Assembly (NCBI GenBank): GCA_012295225.1
Contig: WMKK01000008.1
Location: 124,001-188,000, forward strand
DNA length: 64,000 nucleotides
Source of the DNA: Ostreococcus mediterraneus
Taxonomy: Eukaryota > Chlorophyta > Mamiellophyceae > Mamiellales > Bathycoccaceae
Direction: 5' to 3'
In this document: one piece after another, positions 19,803 through 29,723 of the stretch
Numbering within the stretch: the stretch's first letter is position 1
How the letters are laid out: the number at the start of each line of letters is the position of its first letter
Program-made: the position numbers and the translations under genes
The notes under the pieces: model-generated
The model's input: the letters and a program-made list of their open reading frames with translations, nothing else
Told to the model about the DNA's origin: nothing
Database searches by the model: none

Positions 19803-22800
19803 TCATTCCGTCGAAGAAGGGGGCGGATTTTGTTGAACGCGCATCGCTGGCTTGGACAAAAGTCGGCCCGTGCCGCGTCGAATACTTTCCAATTCTGGGC
19901 GGCGAGACAGTACTGGCCGGCCGCTGGCATCCGATTTCGCTGGACTTTCAAATCGCATGTGCTTTTTCAGCGGCTGTCCGGCGTCTGTGGATGGGCTACC
20001 AGGCGCAGCGGCGGCGTTCACAGCGCTCAAAATGCGTCGCGCCGTGCCGATTGTGCCGGGCGTTTTCCCTGGCGTTCTGCCCGGCGCCGAGCGTTTCAAC
20101 GCTGGCGTGCGCGACGGCGTCCTTGATGCCATCACCGGTGGATCGATACCTTTGAGTTGAGCAATCTCCGTCTTCGCCGCGTGCAAAGCGACTTCTAGAG
20201 ACTCGATGCGCGCGTGCGCCGCAGATGATTTGGTTTTGGACGCCGCGGCAGCCTTTTGAGCATCTTCAACATCACTCATGAGCGCAGTCATCTTCGCCTC
20301 CATGTCTGTCGCCCGCTCTTCAGCACGCTTTCTCGCTGCCTTTGCTACTTCTAATCTCGCATCTGCTCTAGACTGCGCATCTGCGGCCCACGAAGCGTCC
20401 TCGCCGGCGGTGTCTGAATCGCTTCTCGGCGCCGAAGCCAACCTCCGCTCCAACTTTTTCAATTCATCATCCTTGGCTTCGAGGTCGGCTTGAAGCTGAC
20501 GAATTTGCATTTGCGCGTGGCTCGCGGCGGCGAATTCAGCCGCGGCTGCGGTTTTTGCTTTGTTCACTTCTTCTTTCGCCATGGCGAGCTTCTTCTCCGC
20601 ATTGCGAATATCCGACGCAAACGCTGCGCTGAGCGTACTCTTTTGTTCCTCGAGGGCAATCTCATGATCCGCACGAACGTCTTCGAGTGCCTTGTTCGAT
20701 TCCTCCGTGATTTTCACTCGCAAAGATTCTTCGACATCAACTTGCGTCTCATCCATGGCTGCCAATTGAGAGCGGAGTTCATCAATCTCACGCGCGTGAG
20801 TCGCCTTCATCTCCTCGACGCGTGCCGTTAAGCGCATCTCTGCGTCTTGGCGCTTTTCGAGAGTGTGCTCCAGTGCAGTGATTTGAGCCTTGTACTCGTT
20901 CTCAAGCGTCTCAAGCGCTTCGGCGTGCTGTGTCTTCACAGCCGCGAGCTCAGCAAAATGTTCTTTGCAATTCATCGTGTCCTCGGCTACGTCACGCGCT
21001 TCGGCAATCGCCAGTCGTTCCTCGAAAGCAGCCATTTCACCCGCATGCTTGGCTTCGAGCGCTTCAATTGCCGATGCGTGCGCGGTATTGATTTTCTCGA
21101 TTTGTTCCGCGAACGCTTCGGCCTGGGCCGAAAACTTTGACGCGTGCGCGTCAACCAATTCCGCCTGCGCGGCGCGTATGTCTGCGCGGATTTTGGCTTC
21201 GGCTTCGGCATGCTCGCCGTGTAGTGCCGCGAGAGAAGCTTCGTGCGCGGCTTGAACATCAGTCAACTGCTTGGCAAATTTGGCCTGGAGCTCAGCCGCT
21301 TGCGCGCTCAACGCCACAGCGTGCGCCGCGCGCTCGGCGTCAAATGCGCTCTCAGCGTCCTCCTTAGCTTTATTCACGGCTTCGACTTGGGCGTTAACCA
21401 CGGCTGCGATCTCGGCATCGCGGGATGACTCGAGTGCGCGTAGTGCGCTTTGATGTGCGCTAGACATCACCGCAAGCTTGGCTTGGTGTTCAGCCGCGTG
21501 CGCGGACAAGGCTTTTTCGTGCTCGGCGCGCTGCTCGTCGAGCGCCGCGTCGATATCAGCCTTGGATTGTTCGAGTTGCTTGCGCGCCGCAGCGAGTGCC
21601 GCGGTGGTTTCTTCGAACGATGAGCTTGCACCTGCGGCTTTGGCCGTCGCTTCGGCGACGAGGATTTCGAGTTCAGCCTTTTCGCGATCGGCTTGCACTT
21701 TGTACGCCATCAACGTTTCCAGCTTACCAAACATTTCCTCCATGACTTCCTTATTCTCGGCAAAAGTCGCTTCGATGCGCGCGCGATCAGCCTCGGCGGC
21801 TTGTTTGTTCATCTTGTGTTCGTGTTCGAGCACTTCAGCAGCAGCTTGCGCCGTACGTGCAGACTCAGCGGCTTCCTCGCTCTCCACCGCGCGCCGCTCG
21901 GCGGCTTCGATGGCGGCTTCCAAAATTTTGTTACGCTGCTCGATTTGCGCGTGTGCCGCCAACGCCTCAGCCTTTTCGTCCAGTGCCTTTGCTGTGAGTT
22001 CGCCTTCGGCGACGACGAGCTTACGCAAGTCCTTCAATTCTGCCTCTGCAGTGGCTAATCGACCACGGTTTGCCGAACGCTCGTTCTCCGCTTGCAACGC
22101 GTCGGCGCGCTCTTGCAACGCCGCGAGCTCCATGCGCACGCGCACGACTTCGGGAGGATGTTCGACTTGCTTCCGAAGTTCGGCGTGCTCAGCGTCGAGC
22201 AACTCGGGCGTGAGCGCCTTTCTCTTCAACGCTTCGTCGCGCAAACGAATCACCATCTTAGCTGACTGCAAATTTTTATCCAAGCACGTGCACAGCTCCT
22301 TGGCGTCGGCGAGCTTGGCTTTGAGCTTTTCGAGTTCGCCTTCGCTATCTTTAGCCGCCGCACTCGCCGCTCGATTGGCTTTGGCCATAATCGCCTCGAG
22401 TTCTAAGATTTTGACCTTGGTGTTCATGCCGCCATCACCGCCGCCTTCGGCGAGCAACGCGCGCAGTCGACTCACCTCGGCGGCGAGCTCGCTTGAAGAA
22501 CCAACGGCTTCTTCATTCGCCACGGCGCGAACCTTCACCAACTTGGCGCGCTGCGCAAACTTTAAAGTCGACATAGTTTCTTCCACGTTAACATGCGCGG
22601 GAGAAACACACGCGAGAAGTGAACATCGCGCGCGCCCGCCGAGCGCGTCTTTGAGTAAAAACGTCAGCTTGGAATCGCGATACGGCACGTGTCGCTCTTT
22701 ACCGTCAGCCAAGTCCACCAACGCCTTGATCACGTTCCCCAGCGCCGAAAGCGACTTGTTGATCGCGCTCGCTTCTTTCAAACGCTCTCCCGCGGCATCG

Positions 22801-23687
22801 GTGCTCTTTTGTCGCTCGCTCCCGGCTAAATCCACCAAGTGCAACAACGCGCTCTTCTTTGTCACCGGCGCCGTGGGATTCGCCTTGGTGCGACTCTCCA
22901 CGGAAATTGTAAACACGCTGTGCGAACGAGATGAATCAGCATTCATATTCGTCTGCCCAACCCGTCGATTCGCGGCGCCGCGTAAGAACGTCTCGTACGT
23001 TTGCTCGGCGCCCACCACGCGCTCCTCCAACAAATTCTCCACAAACGTCCCGCGCTTGTTATCCTCGCGAATATTAGGCGCCGGACCATCGTACTCGGAA
23101 TTCATCAGCAAATCCCTCAACGTTTCGTTATAAATCTCCAAGTACGAACACTTGACGTCAAATTCCGCGTCACCACCCGCCTCGGCGACGCGCGCGCGTT
23201 CGCTCTCCACGCGCGCGAATAACCGACGCAACACGCGCGGAATCAACCCGGCGTGCGCGGCGTTCAAATCCACCTCACCGCCACCACCCATGGCGACATC
23301 GCCGCCACCACCACACCCATCACATCCATCGTCATCATCACATCCATCGTCGTCGTAATCCACCCCTTGCATCGTATACGTCTTCCCCGCGCCCGTTTGC
23401 CCGTACGCGAGCACGCACCCATGAAACCCCTCCACGACGCCGTCCACGATGGGCGCCCCCACGCGCTCAAATATCGCCTCCTGACCCTGCGTCTCATCGC
23501 ACACGTAATCATACGCAAACGATGACGACGTCATCGTCCCATGCGCCCCCGCATGCGCGGCGGACCCGGCGCGCGTGACGCTTAATTGCGTATCGCTGTG
23601 CGCGTGAATGGATTTCGCGTACCCGCCATCGAGCTCACGCGCGTTCGGCGGGCGCACGCGCACGAGCACGCGCACGTTCTCGCTCAT
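19803..23687 (-). CDS. Kinesin-12-like motor protein, 1294 aa
   Basis: The N-terminal ~390 residues form a full kinesin motor: VRVLVRVRPPN, P-loop GQTGAGKT (residues 96-103), switch I NADSSRSHSVF, switch II LVDLAGSE and HVPYRDSKLTFLLKDALGG. The layout GLIPRVLRRLF with SYLEIYNETLRDLL, and the neck KLVKVRAVANEEAVG, resemble KIF15/PAKRP-type kinesin-12. A long Asp/Cys/Gly-rich insertion follows the TYTMQG strand in the motor. Residues ~400-1180 are almost continuous coiled coil. The tail contains repeated Thr-Pro sites (TPSRTPALKRSAPGRTPGKT), which suggest mitotic kinase control. By family it should act in spindle or division-plane organisation. The first ATG is 23687, after a two-codon non-ATG extension. 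Confidence 0.88.
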   Translation of the reverse strand: MSENVRVLVRVRPPNARELDGGYAKSIHAHSDTQLSVTRAGSAAHAGAHGTMTSSSFAYDYVCDETQGQEAIFERVGAPIVDGVVEGFHGCVLAYGQTGAGKTYTMQGVDYDDDGCDDDDGCDGCGGGGDVAMGGGGEVDLNAAHAGLIPRVLRRLFARVESERARVAEAGGDAEFDVKCSYLEIYNETLRDLLMNSEYDGPAPNIREDNKRGTFVENLLEERVVGAEQTYETFLRGAANRRVGQTNMNADSSRSHSVFTISVESRTKANPTAPVTKKSALLHLVDLAGSERQKSTDAAGERLKEASAINKSLSALGNVIKALVDLADGKERHVPYRDSKLTFLLKDALGGRARCSLLACVSPAHVNVEETMSTLKFAQRAKLVKVRAVANEEAVGSSSELAAEVSRLRALLAEGGGDGGMNTKVKILELEAIMAKANRAASAAAKDSEGELEKLKAKLADAKELCTCLDKNLQSAKMVIRLRDEALKRKALTPELLDAEHAELRKQVEHPPEVVRVRMELAALQERADALQAENERSANRGRLATAEAELKDLRKLVVAEGELTAKALDEKAEALAAHAQIEQRNKILEAAIEAAERRAVESEEAAESARTAQAAAEVLEHEHKMNKQAAEADRARIEATFAENKEVMEEMFGKLETLMAYKVQADREKAELEILVAEATAKAAGASSSFEETTAALAAARKQLEQSKADIDAALDEQRAEHEKALSAHAAEHQAKLAVMSSAHQSALRALESSRDAEIAAVVNAQVEAVNKAKEDAESAFDAERAAHAVALSAQAAELQAKFAKQLTDVQAAHEASLAALHGEHAEAEAKIRADIRAAQAELVDAHASKFSAQAEAFAEQIEKINTAHASAIEALEAKHAGEMAAFEERLAIAEARDVAEDTMNCKEHFAELAAVKTQHAEALETLENEYKAQITALEHTLEKRQDAEMRLTARVEEMKATHAREIDELRSQLAAMDETQVDVEESLRVKITEESNKALEDVRADHEIALEEQKSTLSAAFASDIRNAEKKLAMAKEEVNKAKTAAAAEFAAASHAQMQIRQLQADLEAKDDELKKLERRLASAPRSDSDTAGEDASWAADAQSRADARLEVAKAARKRAEERATDMEAKMTALMSDVEDAQKAAAASKTKSSAAHARIESLEVALHAAKTEIAQLKGIDPPVMASRTPSRTPALKRSAPGRTPGKTPGTIGTARRILSAVNAAAAPGSPSTDAGQPLKKHMRFESPAKSDASGRPVLSRRPELESIRRGTGRLLSKPAMRVQQNPPPSSTE

Positions 23688-24379
23688 GATCACCGATACG
23701 AGTGTCGCGCGCGCGTGCGATCGCGATCGCGCTCGTCGCGCCCGTCACCCGTGCGTCGTAAAGTGCCGCGCCGACGCGTCGCGACGCCGAGAAAACATCC
23801 ACCCGTCGTCGCGCGCGGTCGCGCGGCACGCCCGCCCGCGCGACGTCGACGCGCGCGGCGGTGCCAGATCAATAAAAAAATACAAAAAAAACCGCATCGC
23901 GCGCGCGATCAAACCTCGCGCGCGTCGCGTCGTCGTCGTCGCGTCGTCGCCCGACGCCCCCGAAACCGTCGTCGTCGTCGTCGCCTCGGGGGAACGGAAC
24001 GCCAACAGACGTTTTCACACGCCGAATGTCCGACCTCATACACCACCCCCCCACACCCCCATCGTCCCCCTCCATCGTCCCCCCTTTTCATACTATACAC
24101 CATACACTCGCCGTATACGTACCAAAATGAACACCATCGCCATCTGCGTCGGCCCAAACATCGCGTCGCATCGTCCCCCTTTGGGACTAAAACCTGTATG
24201 AGGCACACGCGCCTGGTCACGATTGGTCAATCCCAAGCCCCCGCCGCTGACGCGACCGTTCGCGCGTGCGATGCGCATTCGCGCCGCATTCCGCGTCGCG
24301 CGCGCTCGCCCGACGCCGTTCACGCCTTCGACACTCGTTCGACGCACGCACCACACGCGTATATATATATACATTCGCC
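23688..24379. other. Divergent intergenic region, no gene recognised
   Basis: This 692-bp gap lies between the kinesin gene (minus) and a small membrane-protein gene (plus). It contains a C-rich stretch near 24040-24080, an ATTGG box reading toward the plus gene at 24222-24230, and a TATATATATA run about 10 nt before the plus-strand ATG. Short open frames here have no family resemblance and look like composition artefacts of GC-rich DNA. Confidence 0.6.
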
Positions 24380-24829
24380 ATGGTCTCCGCCCGCCAAGCG
24401 TTGAAGCTCCAAGCGCTGTCGATGTGCGCGTTCGCGATCCCGCTCGTGAAGGATCCGCGCAGCATGCTGCGCCACGTGACCGCGCACGTGGTGGCGCAAT
24501 TCGGCGCCGCGGCTGCGGTCCACGTGCTCGCGACGGCGGATAAGAAGACGGCGAAGCGCGGAGCCAAGGTGTACTTGATTGTGAACCTCATGGCGTTGCT
24601 TGAGTTGTATGCCGAGGGTGATTTGTTCGCGCTCGACGTCGACCACGCGTTGGCGTACGCAAAGGCGGGCGCGTTGTTAGCCGCCGTGGGACTTCGTTTG
24701 CCGAAACTTCCGTTTGCGCTTCCGGCGATGGGTCGATCTTCTTCGAAGAAGGTTGTGACGCGATCGAAGGGTGTGTCGAAGCCGGTGGCGAAGAAGTCGG
24801 CGTCGCGCTCGAGCTCGAGAAAGCGATAA
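24380..24829 (+). CDS. Small multi-pass membrane protein with basic tail, 149 aa
   Basis: Starting at MVSARQALKLQALSM, the protein shows three or four short hydrophobic segments (around residues 10-22, 35-50, 60-80 and 90-110). A Lys/Arg/Ser-rich tail follows from about residue 118 (MGRSSSKKVVTRSKG to SRSSSRKR). I do not recognise the family. The basic tail may be cytosolic or stromal, or a phosphorylation target, but this is inference. The start is the first ATG after the TATATA run; longer upstream frames exist but contain only Arg-rich, unlikely protein. Confidence 0.55.
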   Translation: MVSARQALKLQALSMCAFAIPLVKDPRSMLRHVTAHVVAQFGAAAAVHVLATADKKTAKRGAKVYLIVNLMALLELYAEGDLFALDVDHALAYAKAGALLAAVGLRLPKLPFALPAMGRSSSKKVVTRSKGVSKPVAKKSASRSSSRKR

Positions 24830-25239
24830 GCGCGACGACGACAGTTACGACGACGTCGAAAGTTTTGCGCAAAAGTCGCGAAGAACGGCGCGCCGCGGGC
24901 GAACGAAAGCCAGGGTGTTTCTTGAGAAACATGCTGGCGTTCGCTCGTGCGTTGCGGGCGGTTTTATTTAAAACACACATATAAACTGTAATAAGTAATG
25001 GATACCAAATATTCTGCGTGGCGCGCGGACGCGAGAACGACTGGGAAAAAAACGGTTGTTTGCCGCTCGGTCCGTCTTCGGGACAATATTCTGCGTGGTT
25101 TGGCACGTGGTGGTGGTGCGTGGCGAACGATCGTGAACAATACAAGAGCAACGAGAACGAACTATGGATTCTAATTGAATGACTAGGGCATGAATGACGA
25201 CGACGACGTGGGCGTCGCCAAGGCGACGGATTCGCGCTT
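24830..25239. other. Convergent intergenic region with a 14-bp direct repeat
   Basis: This 410-bp gap holds the 3' ends of two convergent genes. AATATTCTGCGTGG occurs twice in direct orientation, at 25008-25021 and 25085-25098. No coding or RNA gene was recognised. A minus-strand open frame across this gap is Arg/Ser/Pro-rich and probably spurious. Confidence 0.6.
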
Positions 25240-26157
25240 TTACGCGCGCTTTGGGACGAACACGCGAAACGCGCTCGCGCACAACGCGAATCGACTTCCC
25301 CACCGCGCCGCCTTGGCGAGCGCGCGTAACGGTGCGTCTGGGAGCGTCTCAGTAGTGCGTTTACCGCCATCTGAAGCGACGGCGGCCAACGCCCAGGCGA
25401 CGACGGCGCTGACGATCGGGTCGCCAGTGACGACGGTGACGCCAGCCCCGAGCGCCGCGCCGCCAAACGCGCTCAGAAATCCCATCGCCAGTTGCGTGTC
25501 AATCGCGCACGTCTTCGCAACGAGCGAGTTCACGTTCACCAAACTCGCGCACATGATCCAACCAAAATGCAACGCGAGCGGGACGAGTACGCCGCCGTAC
25601 GTGAGCGCGCTCACGCTCGCCACGACGCGCCGCGCCTCGGCGTGCGCCCGACCCAACGCCCACGCTTCGGCGATTAAGATTGCCGACGCAAGCCAAAAGT
25701 GCCGAGGCGCGCGGAACGCCGGTCGAAACGCCACGCACCACAGCGTTTGTAACGCGCACGCGCACGCCCAGTACGGAACGACGCCACGAACCGCCGCGAC
25801 GTCGCCCGCGTTCGCGACTTGCAACGCCGTCCCAAATCCTTCACCGAGATAAATCACCCCCCAAATCGCAAACGCCCATCCCGCGGGGGTGAACAACGAT
25901 CGGAACTCGCTGTCCTCGGGGATGGCTGGCGACGACGCGCTCGCGTTCGCGCTCTGCGCCTTGCGACGGCGCGCGTGCTCTTGCATTTCTCCATCGATGC
26001 GTCCTGGGATGGACACCGCGACGACGTTGACGGCGTACGCCACGGCGGAGACCGCGCGCCAGTGCGTGGAACATAAGGAGATGAGCTTTGGTACGGCGGC
26101 GATGGTGACCGCCGTGGCGGCGGTGATGCAGGCGGTGGCGAAATCTGCGCGAGTCAT
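25240..26157 (-). CDS. Multi-pass membrane protein, TspO/tryptophan-rich-like, 305 aa
   Basis: Roughly seven to eight hydrophobic segments span the whole protein. The segment FTPAGWAFAIWGVIYLGEG resembles the PPGW.FpiVW.iLY signature of TspO/MBR and of larger tryptophan-rich sensory-type membrane proteins, and later Trp-rich helices (WALGRAH, HFGWIMCAS) fit the second group. The length is about twice a classical TspO, so it belongs, if related, to the long form. A role in transport or binding of porphyrin- or sterol-like ligands would follow only from the short TspO family and is uncertain here. No signal peptide is clear beyond the first helix (ITAATAVTIAAVPKLI). Confidence 0.55.
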   Translation of the reverse strand: MTRADFATACITAATAVTIAAVPKLISLCSTHWRAVSAVAYAVNVVAVSIPGRIDGEMQEHARRRKAQSANASASSPAIPEDSEFRSLFTPAGWAFAIWGVIYLGEGFGTALQVANAGDVAAVRGVVPYWACACALQTLWCVAFRPAFRAPRHFWLASAILIAEAWALGRAHAEARRVVASVSALTYGGVLVPLALHFGWIMCASLVNVNSLVAKTCAIDTQLAMGFLSAFGGAALGAGVTVVTGDPIVSAVVAWALAAVASDGGKRTTETLPDAPLRALAKAARWGSRFALCASAFRVFVPKRA

Positions 26158-26340
26158 GGCGCGTCGGCGAATGAGGCGCGAAGCGCGTCGTGCGCGTTCC
26201 GGTATCCGTCACGTGTGATGCGTATGTGATGTGCCCATCGTGCGCGTGCACGCGGGATGGATTAATTATGCGCACGCATGCTTGAGCTGTTTTTAATTTA
26301 CATGTGAACCAATGGCTCGACTCGACTTTCCGCATCGCGG

Positions 26341-27636
26341 CTAAGCGCCGTTGGCGAAGACGGTTTTGAGACTAGGAAACGGGTCGATTTTGGAGAGCAC
26401 GACCACGCGGTTTTTGTGCGAGATGTACCCTTTAATAAACTTGCGGAAGATCAAGTTTGCTACGATGCACTCCACTTCGTCCACGTCCACGTCGGCGCCG
26501 CAGAACTTCAACGCGATTTGAAACTTGCTCAACGCGAGCTGATTCGCCTTGGCGGGTTCGAGCTCGCCGTGAATGGCGTGAACCTTCTTGAACAGCGTTC
26601 TATACACCGACATGCGGAGCTTTTCTAAAATCAAATACGTACCTTGTTTGATAAACGTCGCCTCGCCGTCATCTAATGCGCTGTTGAGCAAGCGAGCGTC
26701 TCCGCGGCGCATCGCTTCGACGATGTCGCTAAACTCGCGCACGTCGTACGCCGACAATAACTTTTGCGTCGGAAGCGAGCCTAAAATCAATCGCACCGGA
26801 ATCAAATATTGTAATATCAATCGCTTGTTCTTTGTCGCTTGCGCGTGACACTTTTCAAACGCATACGTCAAGTGTTGATCCGCGCGTTCGTACGCGTCTT
26901 CAAACACCGCCAACCGCCCGACGTAAAAGTTATACGTCACCTTTTCCGACTTGGCAAACTGCTCAAACGGCAAAAACGTCGGCAAATTCACGGCGTTAAT
27001 CAAGTTCTTACACAAATGTAACGTGTTCAACTTGAAGTAAATCCTAAACAACGTGTTCACGACGTATAATTGGGACGCCTTTTTCTCCGGCGCGCTCGTC
27101 TGCGACACCGCGCGATACACCAACATCAACGTCGACCCGACGTCAGCCAATTTCGCCGCTTTCTCCCCTCTCGCGCGTAACGCTCGATCCGCCTCATCCG
27201 CACGCATGCGCGCGTCATCCACGATGCGATATATCGCCGGCGTCATCCACGCGCCGTATTCATCATTCTTGAAGCACTTTACGAATTCTCGCGTCGCGCG
27301 CGCGTGCGCCTCGTACCCATCCTCCGCCACGCTCGCATCATTCGCGCACGACGCACACGCCACGAACGCACCCAGCACATCGTCCCACTCCGCACACGCC
27401 CCGCTCGGCGCCGCACCGCGCTCGCGAGCGGCGCGAACCGCCCCGATCGCCGTCTCCACATCCACCTTGAAGTGCTCGCGCGCCGACGTCGCGCCACCCA
27501 AGCTCACGGCGGCGGCGCGCGCCGCGCACGTCGCTCCGCCGCGCCATGGGTGCGATGAGGTGTTTACTACCGTCGCGAGCGCCTGGCCGTCGCGGCGGGC
27601 GATCGCATCGCGCGCGAGCGCGACGTAATCATCCAT
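26341..27636 (-). CDS. PCID2: PCID2/Thp1-like PCI-domain protein (TREX-2), 431 aa
   Basis: PCID2/Thp1 is the PCI-domain subunit of the TREX-2 complex, which couples transcription to mRNA export at the nuclear pore. The C-terminal half has the characteristic KKASQLYVVNTLFRIYFKLN, LILQYLIPVRLILGSLPT and YDVREFSDIVEAMRRGD. The winged-helix PCI end is CIVANLIFRKFIKGYISH. The N-terminal ~130 residues are more divergent and helical. The start was placed at MDDYVALARDAI (27636). An in-frame ATG at 27720 would add 28 residues, but that extension runs through the shared promoter-like element and has no family match. It is divergent from NADP-MDH. Confidence 0.87.
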   Translation of the reverse strand: MDDYVALARDAIARRDGQALATVVNTSSHPWRGGATCAARAAAVSLGGATSAREHFKVDVETAIGAVRAARERGAAPSGACAEWDDVLGAFVACASCANDASVAEDGYEAHARATREFVKCFKNDEYGAWMTPAIYRIVDDARMRADEADRALRARGEKAAKLADVGSTLMLVYRAVSQTSAPEKKASQLYVVNTLFRIYFKLNTLHLCKNLINAVNLPTFLPFEQFAKSEKVTYNFYVGRLAVFEDAYERADQHLTYAFEKCHAQATKNKRLILQYLIPVRLILGSLPTQKLLSAYDVREFSDIVEAMRRGDARLLNSALDDGEATFIKQGTYLILEKLRMSVYRTLFKKVHAIHGELEPAKANQLALSKFQIALKFCGADVDVDEVECIVANLIFRKFIKGYISHKNRVVVLSKIDPFPSLKTVFANGA

Positions 27637-27986
27637 CGCGCGTCGGTGTCTGTCGCGGTCGAGCGCTCTCGGTCCTCCCGCGTACCCACACATCGACCAA
27701 TCATGACTCAAGAGCAACAAAATCCGTCACGATGTTTTATCCACCGGCAAACGCGCCGACGCGCCACCGTCGCGCGACGCGCGGTCGGCGCGCGACGTCG
27801 ACCGCGGCGATCGATCGCGATGCGACTGTTTTCGCCACGCGCCACGCGTTCGCGCCGCATTCGATCCGCGAATCGCGCACGAATGCGCATTTTCATGCAT
27901 GATGTCTGAACACTTGGGCGCAACCGCAGCCGCATCGACGGCGCCGCCGACGCCGACGCCACACGCGCGCGCGCACACACGACGCG
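27637..27986. other. Divergent promoter region between PCID2 and NADP-MDH
   Basis: This 350-bp gap contains the 17-bp element at 27694-27710. It is otherwise GC-rich, with purine/pyrimidine-alternating stretches. No gene was recognised. Confidence 0.6.
27694..27710 (-). promoter_or_regulatory. Composite bZIP/CCAAT-like promoter element, second copy
   Basis: Read on the minus strand this is TGAGTCATGATTGGTCG, 58 nt upstream of the chosen PCID2 start. It is identical over 17 bases, and in orientation, to the copy upstream of the kinase gene. Function is inferred. Confidence 0.4.
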
Positions 27987-29497
27987 ATGTTGACGACGAC
28001 GATGACGACGACGATGACGACTATGGTTCCGCGCGCGGTGCGCGGACCGCGCCACGCCACGGTCGCGCCGGCGGCGGTGCGACGATGCCGCGCCGGCGAT
28101 GCGGCGCCGCGACGTCGCGTGGCGGTGCGCAACACGCCGGCTGGCGCGGGCGACGTCGAGCCGGCGTCGCCGCTCGGGGTGTTTCGCTTGGAGTATGATA
28201 TTTCAAAGGTGCGTGCGGGCGCGGCGCGGGCGGGCGCGGGGAGCGACGCGCGAGGTAACGGCTGGGAATGATGATCGGGTGTTTTAGGGCCGCGCGAACG
28301 AGCGGGCGTCGTTTCGCGCGGGCGATGGCGATGCGTGGGCGCGGGATGTCTCGAGTGCGTCGCGTATGGATGTGCGTGTGTGTGCGATGCGCGTGACTGA
28401 CGGTGATATGGTTGATGGGCGATGTGTAGGATGCGAAACGCATTCCGGCGAACTGGAAGGAGCCGATTACGATTTGCGTGAGCGGCGCCGCGGGTCAGAT
28501 TTCGAATCATTTATTGTTTAAGATTGCGTCTGGTTCGGTGTATGGTGAAGATCAACCGGTGATTTTGCGATTGCTTGGTTCGGAGCGCTCGAAGCAAGCG
28601 CTGGAGGGCGTCGCGATGGAGCTCGAGGATTGTTTGTTTCCGCTGTTGCGCGAAGTGGATATCGGCATCGACGCGAGAAAGGTTTTCGCGGGTGCGGATT
28701 GGGCGCTTTTGATTGGTGCCAAGCCTCGTGGACCGGGGATGGAACGTGGGGATTTGCTTGAAATGAATGGTCAAATTTTTGTCGAACAAGGACAGGCTTT
28801 GAACGAGGTGGCCAAGCCGACCTGTAAGGTGATCGTCGTCGGGAACCCGTGCAACACAAACGCGCTCATCGCTTTGACGCACGCCCCGAACTTGAACCCG
28901 AGAAACTTCCACGCATTGACCAAGCTCGACGAGAACCGTGCGAAGTGCCAACTTGCGCTCAAGGCGGGTGTTTTCTACGAAACCGTGTCCAACGTCGTCA
29001 TTTGGGGTAACCACTCCACGACGCAGGTGCCGGATTTCGTCAACGCGAAGATTGACTCCGCCAAGGCGACGGATGTTATCACCGATAGCGAGTGGCTCGA
29101 GAACGATTTTACCCCGGCTATCCAAACCCGTGGTGGTTTGCTGATCAAGAAGTGGGGACGATCCTCCGCGGCGTCCACGGCTGTGTCCATCGCCGCCGCC
29201 ATCAAGGATTTGGTCAACCCGACCCAAGACGGCGACTGGTTCTCCACCGCGGTTTTGAGTGACGGTAACCCGTACGGTGTGCCTGAAGGCATCGTGTTCT
29301 CGTTCCCGTGCCGCTCCAAGGGTGATGGGTCGTACGAAATCGTCCCTGGTTTAGAAATCAACGACTGGTTGCGCACGCGCATCGACAAGAGCGCCGAAGA
29401 ACTCACGAGCGAAAAGGGTTGCGTGGGCCATCTCATCGGAGAATACGGCGCCGCTTGCCCTGTTCTCCCTGACACGCTATTGCCTGGTGAAATGTAA
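27987..29497 (+). CDS. MDH: Plastid NADP-malate dehydrogenase, 429 aa
   Basis: This enzyme reduces oxaloacetate to malate with NADPH, exporting reducing power from the chloroplast (malate valve). Exon 1 (27987-28208) encodes a Thr/Arg-rich transit peptide and ends [12 protein letters not shown]. The intron is 28209-28429 (GTGCGT...TGTAG, branch motif CTGAC at 28397-28401). Exon 2 (28430-29497) resumes in phase 0 as [28 protein letters not shown]. The coenzyme site, [10 protein letters not shown], and the catalytic VVIWGNHS are present. The C-terminal redox pair is kept in [18 protein letters not shown]. The N-terminal regulatory cysteine pair of land plants (ECFGVFC) is replaced by SPLGVFR. 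The ATG at 28023 is an alternative start within the transit peptide. Confidence 0.92.
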
Positions 29498-29723
29498 ATG
29501 CCCAATGCGCGCGGCTTCACCAATTTAAAAATGAATAATCAATCCACCGATTTCGTTCGCCACGCTAGTGCTGCGTCGGCGTTCAAAGGAGGTTTATAGA
29601 ATAACTCACCACCCAAACTTACAGTAGTCCGTTTCCAAGAAAACTAAAATGTAATAGGATGACGCGACACACAAGACAAGAGTGATGAATTAAATCAATT
29701 TACAAAACAATCAAATCGCGACA

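Noticed and set aside
21478-23133. 551-codon plus-strand open frame, Ser/Ala-rich
   Set aside because: It is the antisense shadow of the kinesin coiled coil, a common effect of GC-rich codon use; it has no family match.
24359-24372. TATATATATA as a TATA box for the gene at 24380
   Set aside because: It lies about 10 nt before the start codon, too close for a TATA box with a leader, unless translation starts further downstream.
24588-25466. 292-codon minus-strand frame across the convergent gap
   Set aside because: It overlaps two genes in antisense or another frame and is Arg/Ser/Pro-rich; it is explained by composition.
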